Source: Streptomyces lasiicapitis (GTDB lineage: Bacteria > Actinomycetota > Actinomycetes > Streptomycetales > Streptomycetaceae). From it: a stretch of 34,937 bases of DNA. The notes beneath the pieces are model-generated. The model worked only from the letters and a program-made list of their open reading frames with translations. It did no database searches and was not told where the DNA came from. This document shows, in pieces, positions 15,392-21,940 of this stretch (positions within the stretch are counted from its first letter, which is position 1; each line of letters begins with the position of its first letter). Made by a program: the position numbers and the translations under genes. The DNA is taken from positions 1 to 34,937 of the forward strand of contig NZ_BMNG01000032.1 of NCBI RefSeq assembly GCF_014646335.1, written 5' to 3'.

Positions 15392-17049
15392 GCCCCACCT
15401 CGAACCTTCCCGGCCTTCCCGCACACGGGCACGTCACCTTTCTCGGTGCCGGACCCGGAGATCCGGGACTGCTGACTCTGCGCGCCGTCGAGGCGCTGGC
15501 CCGAGCGGATGTGCTGATCGCCGAGCCGGATGTTCTCGATGTCGTACGTGTGCATGCCCGAGGGGGTGTGGACACACCTCTCCCGCAGGCCGCTGACGGC
15601 ACGTCAGCGAGCGTCGACGGGCCTTCGGCCTCAGCCGCGGCCAATCTTGTCATGGAGGCCGCGCGCGGCGGCAGGCGGGTCGTGCGTGCGGTGAGCGGCG
15701 ATCCGGGCCTGGACGCCTACGCGGGCGGGGAGATGCTCGCCTGCGCCGCCGAGGGCATCCCCTTCGAGGTGGTGCCGGGCATCGCGGCCGCGGTCGGTGT
15801 GCCCGCGTACGCGGGGGTGCCGTTGCGGGACGCGCAGGGCACCGACGTGCGGTTCGTCGACGCGCGTACCGCCTCCGAGCGCTGCTGGGGGGAGGTCGGC
15901 GCCTCCGACGGGACCGTGGTCGTGTCCACGTCCCTGGACTCGGTCGCGGCCGCCGCCGGCGAGCTGGTGTCCGCCGGGCGCAAGCCCGACACCCCGATGA
16001 CGGTGACCGTCGCCGGTACGACGACGCGCCAGCGCACCTGGACCGCGACGCTCGGCACCATCGCGCAGGTACTCAAGCAGGCCAAGGTGCTGCCCTCGCC
16101 CGACGGCGGGCAGGCCGTCATAGCCGTGGTCGGCGAGCGCTCGGCCGCGGCCCAGCGCGACCAGCTCTCGTGGTTCGAGTCGAAGCCGCTGTTCGGCTGG
16201 CGGGTCCTCGTGCCGCGCACCAAGGAGCAGGCGGCCTCGCTCTCCGACCAGCTTCGTTCGTACGGGGCCGTGCCGCACGAGGTGCCGACGATCGCCGTCG
16301 AGCCGCCGCGCACGCCCCAGCAGATGGAGCGCGCGGTCAAGGGCCTGGTCACCGGGCGCTACGAGTGGATCGCCTTCACCTCGGTGAACGCGGTCAAGGC
16401 CGTGCGGGAGAAGTTCGAGGAGTACGGGCTCGACGCCCGCGCCTTCGCCGGGATCAAGGTCGCGGCGGTGGGCGAGCAGACGGCCGCCGCGCTCGTCGCC
16501 TTCGGCGTGAAGCCGGATCTGGTGCCGAGCGGGGAGCAGTCCGCCGCCGGGTTGTTGGAGGACTGGCCTCCGTACGACCCCGTCTTCGACCCGATCGACC
16601 GGGTGTTCCTGCCGCGGGCCGACATCGCGACCGAGACGCTGGTCGCGGGCCTGATCGACCTCGGGTGGGAGGTCGACGACGTCACCGCCTACCGGACCGT
16701 GCGGGCTTCGCCGCCGCCGGCCGACACCCGTGAGGCCATCAAGGGTGGCGGGTTCGACGCCGTTCTCTTCACGTCGTCGAGCACGGTGCGGAATCTGGTG
16801 GGTATCGCCGGGAAGCCGCACAACGTGACCGTGATCGCCTGTATCGGTCCCGCCACGGCCAAGACCGCCGAGGAGCATGGGCTGCGGGTGGATGTGATGG
16901 CTCCGGAGCCGTCCGTGCACAAGCTGGCCGAGGCCTTGGCGGAGTTCGGGGCGCAGCGGCGCGCTGCCGCGCTGGAGGCCGGGGACGCTGTTACTCGGCC
17001 GAGTGAGCGGCGGCCGGGGGCTCGGCGTCGGCGGGCTGCGGCGCCGTAG
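15388..17049 (+). CDS. hemD: Fused uroporphyrinogen-III methyltransferase-like / uroporphyrinogen-III synthase
   Basis: A 553-residue fusion. Residues about 13-250 form a tetrapyrrole methylase-type domain: GHVTFLGAGPGDPGLLTLRA is the family signature and SGDPGLDAY and VVPGIAAAVGVPAYAGVPL follow. Residues about 265-525 are uroporphyrinogen-III synthase (HemD): GWRVLVPRTKEQAASL, WIAFTSVNAVKAV, GEQTAAAL, VLFTSSSTVRNL, ACIGPATAKTAEEHGL. The HemD half closes and isomerises hydroxymethylbilane to uroporphyrinogen III. The methylase half lacks several canonical SUMT motifs (no YDRLVS, no RLKGGDP), so its activity is doubtful. The C-terminal ~30 residues are Arg/Ala-rich. The start is TTG 15388 with GGGGAG at 15374-15379, overlapping hemC. 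Confidence 0.93.
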   Translation: MSPTSNLPGLPAHGHVTFLGAGPGDPGLLTLRAVEALARADVLIAEPDVLDVVRVHARGGVDTPLPQAADGTSASVDGPSASAAANLVMEAARGGRRVVRAVSGDPGLDAYAGGEMLACAAEGIPFEVVPGIAAAVGVPAYAGVPLRDAQGTDVRFVDARTASERCWGEVGASDGTVVVSTSLDSVAAAAGELVSAGRKPDTPMTVTVAGTTTRQRTWTATLGTIAQVLKQAKVLPSPDGGQAVIAVVGERSAAAQRDQLSWFESKPLFGWRVLVPRTKEQAASLSDQLRSYGAVPHEVPTIAVEPPRTPQQMERAVKGLVTGRYEWIAFTSVNAVKAVREKFEEYGLDARAFAGIKVAAVGEQTAAALVAFGVKPDLVPSGEQSAAGLLEDWPPYDPVFDPIDRVFLPRADIATETLVAGLIDLGWEVDDVTAYRTVRASPPPADTREAIKGGGFDAVLFTSSSTVRNLVGIAGKPHNVTVIACIGPATAKTAEEHGLRVDVMAPEPSVHKLAEALAEFGAQRRAAALEAGDAVTRPSERRPGARRRRAAAP

Positions 17050-17190
17050 GGTGCCCTCGCGGGGCGCCCCGCTGCATCCATTAGCGCGCTCCGCGCGCGG
17101 GCGCCCCTTCCCGTATCCAGGGGGCTGCCGCCCCCTGGACCCCCGCTATCGGCGCTTCGCGCCTCGTCCTCAAACGCCGGACGGGCTGAG
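17050..17190. repeat. Streptomyces intergenic hairpin repeat, copy C
   Basis: Non-coding segment between hemD and hemB. It combines the CCCGCTGCATC plus small-hairpin module of copy A (17068 onward, GCGCGCTCCGCGCGC hairpin) with the 22-nt hairpin (17117-17138) and the CGTCCTCAAACGCCGGACGG module (17165-17184) of copy B. It probably terminates or attenuates the rex-hemD transcript before hemB. Confidence 0.75.
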
Positions 17191-17238
17191 AAGCTCCCCC
17201 GAGGTGGGCTGAAAACTCGCGGTTAGGTGGATTCTGCA

Positions 17239-18228
17239 GTGAGTACGTACGGTTCCTTCCCCGGTTCGCGGCCCAGGCGGCTGCGTACCACCCCCGTCAT
17301 GCGGCGCATGGTCGCCGAGACGCGGCTGCATCCGGCCGATCTGGTGCTGCCCGCGTTCGTGCGCGAAGGCATCGGTGCGCCCGTCGCGATCGGGTCGATG
17401 CCGGGGGTGTTCCAGCACACCCGGGACAGCCTGCGGAAGGCGGCCGTGGAGGCCGTCGAGGCGGGGGTCTCGGGGATCATGCTGTTCGGGGTGCCGGAGG
17501 AGGCCAAGAAGGACGGGCTCGGCACCGCGGGCACCGACCCGGACGGGATCCTCCAGGTCGCGCTGCGCGACGTGCGGGCCGAGGTCGGGGACGACCTGAT
17601 CGTCATGTCCGACCTGTGTCTGGACGAGTTCACGGATCACGGGCACTGCGGTGTCCTGGACGAGCAGGGCCGGGTCGACAACGACGCGACCCTGGAGCGG
17701 TACGCCGAGATGGCGCAGGTCCAGGCCGACGCGGGCGCCCATGTGGTCGGCCCGAGCGGCATGATGGACGGTCAGATCGGCGTCGTCCGCGACGCGCTCG
17801 ACCAGACCGGGCACGAGGACGTGTCGATCCTCGCCTACACGGTGAAGTACTCGTCGGCGTTCTTCGGCCCCTTCCGCGAGGCCGTCGGCTCGTCCCTGAA
17901 GGGCGACCGCAAGACCTACCAGCAGGACCCGGCCAACAGCCGCGAATCCCTGCGCGAGCTGGCGCTCGACCTCGAAGAGGGCGCCGACATGGTGATGGTC
18001 AAGCCCGCGGGCCCCTACCTCGACATCCTCGCCAAGGTCGCCGAGGTGTCCGACGTGCCCGTGGCCGCGTACCAGATCAGCGGCGAGTACGCGATGATCG
18101 AGGCCGCCGCCGAACGCGGCTGGATCGACCGCGACAAGGCGATCATGGAGTCGCTGACCGGCATCAAGCGGGCCGGCGCGCAGATGATCCTTACGTACTG
18201 GGCGACCGAGGTGGCGCGGCAGCTGTAG
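17239..18228 (+). CDS. hemB: Delta-aminolevulinic acid dehydratase (porphobilinogen synthase)
   Basis: A 329-residue enzyme condensing two ALA molecules to porphobilinogen. Schiff-base lysines are in YTVKYSSAFF (Lys203) and MVMVKPAG (Lys255), and the family signature is GPSGMMDGQIGVVRDAL. The metal site reads DLCLDEFTDHGHCG: Cys127, Asp129, Cys137. Zn enzymes have three Cys and Mg/K types have Ala-Asp-Asp, so this is a mixed site. I chose GTG 17239 (MSTYGS) because AGGTGG (17225-17230) lies 8 nt upstream; the in-frame GTG 17227 overlaps that site. It is separated from hemD by repeat copy C, so it is probably transcribed partly on its own. Confidence 0.97.
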   Translation: MSTYGSFPGSRPRRLRTTPVMRRMVAETRLHPADLVLPAFVREGIGAPVAIGSMPGVFQHTRDSLRKAAVEAVEAGVSGIMLFGVPEEAKKDGLGTAGTDPDGILQVALRDVRAEVGDDLIVMSDLCLDEFTDHGHCGVLDEQGRVDNDATLERYAEMAQVQADAGAHVVGPSGMMDGQIGVVRDALDQTGHEDVSILAYTVKYSSAFFGPFREAVGSSLKGDRKTYQQDPANSRESLRELALDLEEGADMVMVKPAGPYLDILAKVAEVSDVPVAAYQISGEYAMIEAAAERGWIDRDKAIMESLTGIKRAGAQMILTYWATEVARQL

Positions 18229-18250
18229 CGCGCCCGGCGGTTAGGAAACG

Positions 18251-18284
18251 ACAGCGGTTGAAGTCACTTGACTTCAACCGCTGT
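18251..18284 (+). terminator. 34-bp perfect palindrome after hemB
   Basis: Two perfect 16-nt arms (18251-18266 and 18269-18284) around CT. It follows the hemB stop by 22 nt and would make a strong terminator hairpin. Its right arm is also the -35 and left half of the MerR-like promoter of the next gene, so it may instead or also be an operator. Both roles are possible. Confidence 0.6.
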
Positions 18285-18298
18285 TGAGGTTCGAGGGT
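18268..18298 (+). promoter_or_regulatory. MerR/SoxR-like promoter of the quinone oxidoreductase
   Basis: TTGACT (18268-18273), a 19-nt spacer and GAGGGT (18293-18298). The spacer carries the dyad ACTTCAAC-CGCT-GTTGAGGT (18271-18290; 7 of 8 bp symmetric). The overlong spacer and a CTCAAC/GTTGAG-type dyad between -35 and -10 are hallmarks of MerR-family-activated promoters such as SoxR targets. RNA would start near 18305, 32 nt before the gene. Confidence 0.55.
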
Positions 18299-18336
18299 AG
18301 GTGCATCGACTCGTTTCCGTAGTCCGGGAGGACCAG

Positions 18337-19329
18337 ATGCACGCCGTCGTACTTCATGAGTTCGGGCCCGCCGAGAACCTTTCGTACGAGACCGTGCCCG
18401 ATCCGGAGCCCGGTCCCGGGCAGGTGCGGATCGTGGTGCGGGCCGCGGGGGCGCACTTCATCGAGACCGTGCTGCGGGCGGGGGCCGCGGGCGAGCTGGC
18501 CCCGCCATTGCCCGAGTTGCCTTCGATCTTCGGGGGCGAGGTCGCCGGGGTCGTCGACTCCGTGGGGTCGGGGGTGGGGGAGGAGTGGCTGGGGCGGTCT
18601 GTGGTGACCGCTCATGGTTCGCCGGGTGGGTATGCCGAGTTGGCCGTCGCCGATGTCGAGGCTTTGCACGCGGTGCCCGGGTCGCTCGGCTTTGAGGCCG
18701 CTGTGGCCATGGTGGTCACCGGGACCACGACCATGGGGTTGCTCGACATTGCCGAAATCGCCCCGGACGATGTGGTGTTGGTGACCTCTGCCGCCGGGGG
18801 TGTGGGGCGGCTTGTCGTGCAGTACGCGCACGAGTTGGGGGCCACCGTGGTGGGGGCGGCCGGGGGGCCCGCCAAGGTCGCCGCCGTGCGCAAGCTCGGG
18901 AGCGGGGGCGGTGCCGAGGTCGTCGGTGTCGACTACGACGAGGACGGGTGGGGCGACGAGGTGCGCGCGCGGATCGGTGGGCGGCGCGTCAGTGTCGTCC
19001 TGGACGGGGTGGGCGGGGAGAAGGCCGCCGCCGCGTTCGCGCTGCTCGGTGATGGAGGGCGGTTCGTTTCCATCGGGGCCGCCTCCCAGGTGGAGTTCGT
19101 GCCGGGGGACGAGGTGCTCAAGGCTCGGGACATCACGTACGTGAATGCCTTGATGCAGCTCATCGAGCGGCCCGAGGACCGGCCCGATCACGAGCGGCGC
19201 GCCCTCGCTGCCGCCGCCGCGGGGCGCCTCACCCCGGCCGTCCAGTCGTTCCCGCTGTCCCACGCCGCCGAGGCGCACGCGGCGATGGAGCGGCGGGAGA
19301 CGACCGGCAAGGTGGTGTTCGTCCCGTGA
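18337..19329 (+). CDS. NADPH:quinone oxidoreductase-like zinc-free medium-chain dehydrogenase
   Basis: A 330-residue enzyme of the quinone oxidoreductase (QOR/zeta-crystallin) group of medium-chain dehydrogenases. It has an N-terminal GroES-like domain (MHAVVLHEFGPAENL...) and a Rossmann domain whose loop VTSAAGGVGRLVVQYA (149-163) binds NADPH. The Zn-binding Cys/His of alcohol dehydrogenases are absent, as expected for QOR. It reduces quinones or enones; the exact substrate is unknown. ATG 18337 is preceded by GGGAGGA (18326-18332). A GTG 36 nt upstream is in frame but has no ribosome-binding site. The SoxR-like promoter suggests induction by redox-active compounds. Confidence 0.9.
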   Translation: MHAVVLHEFGPAENLSYETVPDPEPGPGQVRIVVRAAGAHFIETVLRAGAAGELAPPLPELPSIFGGEVAGVVDSVGSGVGEEWLGRSVVTAHGSPGGYAELAVADVEALHAVPGSLGFEAAVAMVVTGTTTMGLLDIAEIAPDDVVLVTSAAGGVGRLVVQYAHELGATVVGAAGGPAKVAAVRKLGSGGGAEVVGVDYDEDGWGDEVRARIGGRRVSVVLDGVGGEKAAAAFALLGDGGRFVSIGAASQVEFVPGDEVLKARDITYVNALMQLIERPEDRPDHERRALAAAAAGRLTPAVQSFPLSHAAEAHAAMERRETTGKVVFVP

Positions 19330-19354
19330 TGCCGTGGCGTCTGGGGCCGCTGCC

Positions 19355-20245
19355 CTACGGGGTCTTGAGCAGGTCGACCATCCGGGAAAGGCCGTCGGCG
19401 CCGTACCCCTCGGCCACCGCGCGCTCCAGCAGCGGCCGCAGCGACGTGAACAGCGCGTCGTCGACGCCGTGTTCGGCGAACGTGTCGGTGAAGTTGGGCA
19501 GCACCTTCAGGTTCATCTCCAGGCTGGAGACGTCCGTGAGGTGCTGCCCGGAGTCGATGGCCTCGGCCGTGCCGTGCACGATCCCCTGGGTCATCGCCAT
19601 GACCCAGTCCGCCAGGAGCGGCGCGAAGTCCTTCGCGGGCACGCCCGCGCTGCCGGTCAGCGCGTAGGCCTGGGCGACACCGACGCCCATGCCGTACATG
19701 CCGGTCAGCAGCGACAGGTCCCACAGGGCGGCGAGGCCCGCGTCGGCGCCGACCCACTTGGTGTCGGCCAGCGCGGCGAGCGTGTCGCGGTGCGCCGCGT
19801 ACGCCGCCTCGTCGCCGCTGTAGAGGATGTACGCGCCCGGACCCGCGATCATCTGCGGTACGGCCATGATGCCGCCGTCGACGTACGCGATGCCGTGCTC
19901 CTCGGCCCAGGCCGCCAACTCCCGGGCCTGGGACGGCGTTCCGTTGGTGAGGTTCACCAGGGTGCGGCCGCGCAGCTCCGCGGCGAGCGGGGCGAACAGC
20001 TCGCGCACGTTGTCGTTCGTCGTCAGGCAGGCGATCACGAGCGGGCTCGCGGTGACACCGGCCGCGGGGGTGTCGGCCGGGGTCGCGCCCTGCGCGGCGA
20101 GCGGGCCCGTCTTCGCCGCCGTACGGTTCCAGACCGTCGTGGGGTGGCCCGCCTTCAGCAGGGCCGCGGCCAGGGCGGAGCCCATCATGCCGAGGCCGAG
20201 GACGGAGACGGGGTGGGCGGCGGGCGTGAAGTCGGCGGTGGGCAT
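19355..20245 (-). CDS. NADPH-dependent imine-reductase-like dehydrogenase
   Basis: A 296-residue protein of the beta-hydroxyacid dehydrogenase / imine reductase fold. The Rossmann start is SVLGLGMMGSALAAALLKAGH, followed by TVWNRTAAK, the NADPH-preferring Arg41-Thr42 of this family. LTNGTP and GGIMAVPQMI...YILYSG are typical of imine reductases, and Asp176 (ALWDLSLLTGMYG) occupies the position that is Asp in one imine-reductase group and Tyr in the other. The substrate is unknown; imine reduction is inferred from motifs. ATG 20245 with a Shine-Dalgarno AAGGAG 6-7 nt upstream on the minus strand supports the start. It converges on the QOR gene and has an operator-like palindrome upstream. Confidence 0.87.
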   Translation of the reverse strand: MPTADFTPAAHPVSVLGLGMMGSALAAALLKAGHPTTVWNRTAAKTGPLAAQGATPADTPAAGVTASPLVIACLTTNDNVRELFAPLAAELRGRTLVNLTNGTPSQARELAAWAEEHGIAYVDGGIMAVPQMIAGPGAYILYSGDEAAYAAHRDTLAALADTKWVGADAGLAALWDLSLLTGMYGMGVGVAQAYALTGSAGVPAKDFAPLLADWVMAMTQGIVHGTAEAIDSGQHLTDVSSLEMNLKVLPNFTDTFAEHGVDDALFTSLRPLLERAVAEGYGADGLSRMVDLLKTP

Positions 20246-20342
20246 GGTGGGGCTCCTTGTGAGATGTCGCTGAGTCGCGCTGAGTCGCGCTGGGGTGCTC
20301 TGCGGGACGTCTCGATCCTCGCCGTGCCCGAACTGCCCGACA

Positions 20343-20367
20343 AGTACCGACTATTTAGTGCGGTACT
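20343..20367 (-). promoter_or_regulatory. Operator-like palindrome upstream of the imine-reductase-like gene
   Basis: AGTACCG-ACT-ATTT-AGT-GCGGTACT: near-perfect inverted repeat (one unpaired base) with an AT-rich centre, about 100 nt upstream of the gene on the minus strand. The TAAATA in the centre on the minus strand could be part of a -10 element. GTAC-ended dyads resemble sites of HxlR/TetR-type regulators; the cognate regulator is not adjacent. Confidence 0.5.
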
Positions 20368-20382
20368 CACCAGAAGGTAAGC

Positions 20383-20409
20383 GGGCGGCGGGTGCCCTGC
20401 CCGCCGCCC
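20383..20409 (-). terminator. Terminator of the DUF4232 gene
   Basis: A 10-bp GC-rich stem (20383-20392 with 20400-20409) and a 7-nt loop, 16 nt downstream of the stop codon of the minus-strand secreted protein. Confidence 0.7.
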
Positions 20410-20424
20410 ACGCGTGCGTGTCCG

Positions 20425-20943
20425 CTACCAGACGAGGGCGTCCGCGGCGTTGTCCTGCCAGTACGTGACCTGCGCCGAGCTGTCCACGTACACGCCGGAG
20501 CCCGGCAGCTTCAGGGTCTTCTCGCCGCCCACGCTGCCGTTGGCCGCGCGGTTGGCGAACAGGACGCCGAGGTCATGGGCCTTGCGGCCGTTCGTGCCCT
20601 CCGGGGACGAGGTGGAGATGCCCGCGTACGCCGACTGGCCCGGCTCCAGCGTGACGACCGACTGCGGCACGCTGTCGTCGACGACCGGGAGCGCGGCCTG
20701 ACCCTCGTCGAAGCGGAGGTACGGCGCGTTGTACGCGAAGCACGTCTTGCCGCTCGTGTTGGTGGCCTTCAGCAGGAGGTGGTTGATCGGGCGGTCGACC
20801 TTCTTGACGGTCAGCTTGGTCTTCGCGGAGGTGCAGGCGCCGGGCGTCGCGGCCTGGGCGGTGCCTGCGGAGACCGTCGCGGTCAGGGCCGCGGTGGCCA
20901 GGGCGAGGGCGGCGGTGGCGAGGACGCGGGGCTTGATGCGCAT
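20425..20943 (-). CDS. Secreted DUF4232 domain protein
   Basis: A 172-residue exported protein. Residues 1-32 form a Sec signal peptide (MRIKPRVLATAALALATAAL...AGTAQA, cleavage probably after AQA). The mature part is one DUF4232 beta-sandwich: CTSAKTKLTVKK, LLLKATNTSGKTCFAYNAPYLRFD and a C-terminal SSAQVTYWQDNAADAL. Two Cys (one near the mature N-terminus, one in KTC) could form a disulfide. The function of DUF4232 is unknown; such proteins are numerous in Streptomyces. It is the downstream paralogue of the lipoprotein at 21020-21718, and the same YWQ-[DS]-[NS]-[AS]-A ending is visible in both. Confidence 0.87.
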   Translation of the reverse strand: MRIKPRVLATAALALATAALTATVSAGTAQAATPGACTSAKTKLTVKKVDRPINHLLLKATNTSGKTCFAYNAPYLRFDEGQAALPVVDDSVPQSVVTLEPGQSAYAGISTSSPEGTNGRKAHDLGVLFANRAANGSVGGEKTLKLPGSGVYVDSSAQVTYWQDNAADALVW

Positions 20944-21019
20944 GGTGGTGGTGCCTTTCGGGTCTGGTGAGTGATGTGTTGCGGGGTGTTGGTGGTGTGT
21001 GCGGCTGCGTCGATCCGGG

Positions 21020-21718
21020 TCAGGACCCGAGGGCCGTCGCGGAGTCCGACTGCCAGTAGCTGACGCGCAGCTTGCTGTCGATGTGTACGTCGCCGCCCTG
21101 GAGCGCCGCGTCGGCCATGCGGTCGCTGCCCTGGAAGCCGATCTGCAGGCTCGTGGCCGTGTAGCCCTCGCCGCCGCTGCCGTCGCCGGCGGACAGGATC
21201 GCCGCCGCGTAGCCCTTGCCGCCCGGCTTCAGCGAGGTGACCGCCTGCGGCTTGCTGTCCTCGATGACGGGCGGCACCGACTGGGCGCCCTCGAACTTGA
21301 GGATCGGGTAGCCGGGCAGGTCGCACAGCTTGGAGCCGGTGTTGGTGATGGTGATCAGCATGTAGTTCAGCGGGCGGGGGACCGGGGCGGCCGTGACCGA
21401 GGTGTTGGCGGCGGTGCACGGGACGCGGTTCTCGGGGGCGTCGGGGTCGGAGCCGTCGGTGCCGTCGGTGCCGGTGCCCGCGTTCGCGCCCTTGCCCTCG
21501 CTTCCGCCGGAGTCGCCGCCGTTCCCCGAGGTCTTCGTACGGTCGCTGCTCGGGGTCGCGTCGTCGCTCCCGGACGAGCTGCCTGCGGCCGCGTCCTCGG
21601 ACGTGGACTGCGAGGACTTGGCGGCGCCCTCGTCGCGCACCTTCTCCTCGGATCCGCACGCCGTCAGGGACAGCGCGGCGAGGGCGACGGTGGCGGCGGC
21701 GAGCATGCGAGTACGCAT
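21020..21718 (-). CDS. DUF4232 domain lipoprotein
   Basis: A 232-residue putative lipoprotein. The signal peptide MRTRMLAAATVALAALSLTAC ends in a lipobox LTAC (Cys21 acylated). A Ser/Gly/Asp/Thr-rich spacer (about 22-95) then leads to a DUF4232 domain (about 98-232: VPCTAANTSVTAAP, LNYMLITITNTGSKLCDLPGYPILKFEG, ...LRVSYWQSDSATALGS). It would be tethered to the outer face of the membrane with the domain held away by the disordered linker. It is tandem with the secreted paralogue and divergent from a membrane-tethered XRE regulator, which could regulate or sense the pair; that link is inference. Confidence 0.88.
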   Translation of the reverse strand: MRTRMLAAATVALAALSLTACGSEEKVRDEGAAKSSQSTSEDAAAGSSSGSDDATPSSDRTKTSGNGGDSGGSEGKGANAGTGTDGTDGSDPDAPENRVPCTAANTSVTAAPVPRPLNYMLITITNTGSKLCDLPGYPILKFEGAQSVPPVIEDSKPQAVTSLKPGGKGYAAAILSAGDGSGGEGYTATSLQIGFQGSDRMADAALQGGDVHIDSKLRVSYWQSDSATALGS

Positions 21719-21871
21719 GGGGAACCCCTTCTATGGGTTGGTGCGTGAGAGAGGTGACACGGGGGTGAAGCGAGCCGCCTGGCTATGGGCCCCGGTCGGC
21801 GTGCTTGGATGACCAGAAGCTTGTACGCCGTCCTGTCCCAGAAGCCAGGCCGGCCCGGAAGTACGGGACGC

Positions 21872-21926
21872 TGGAACGGCTGTACTGGCTCTGACCTGGG
21901 GGAATGGGCCGTGCCTGGAACGGCTG
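21872..21926 (+). repeat. Direct repeat in the divergent promoter region
   Basis: TGGAACGGCTG occurs at 21872-21882 and again at 21916-21926, 44 nt apart (about four helix turns), just before the XRE-type regulator start. Possible tandem operator for autoregulation, or chance. The remainder of the 220-nt intergenic stretch shows nothing I can name. Confidence 0.35.
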
Positions 21927-21940
21927 GGCGGGACGGAGGA

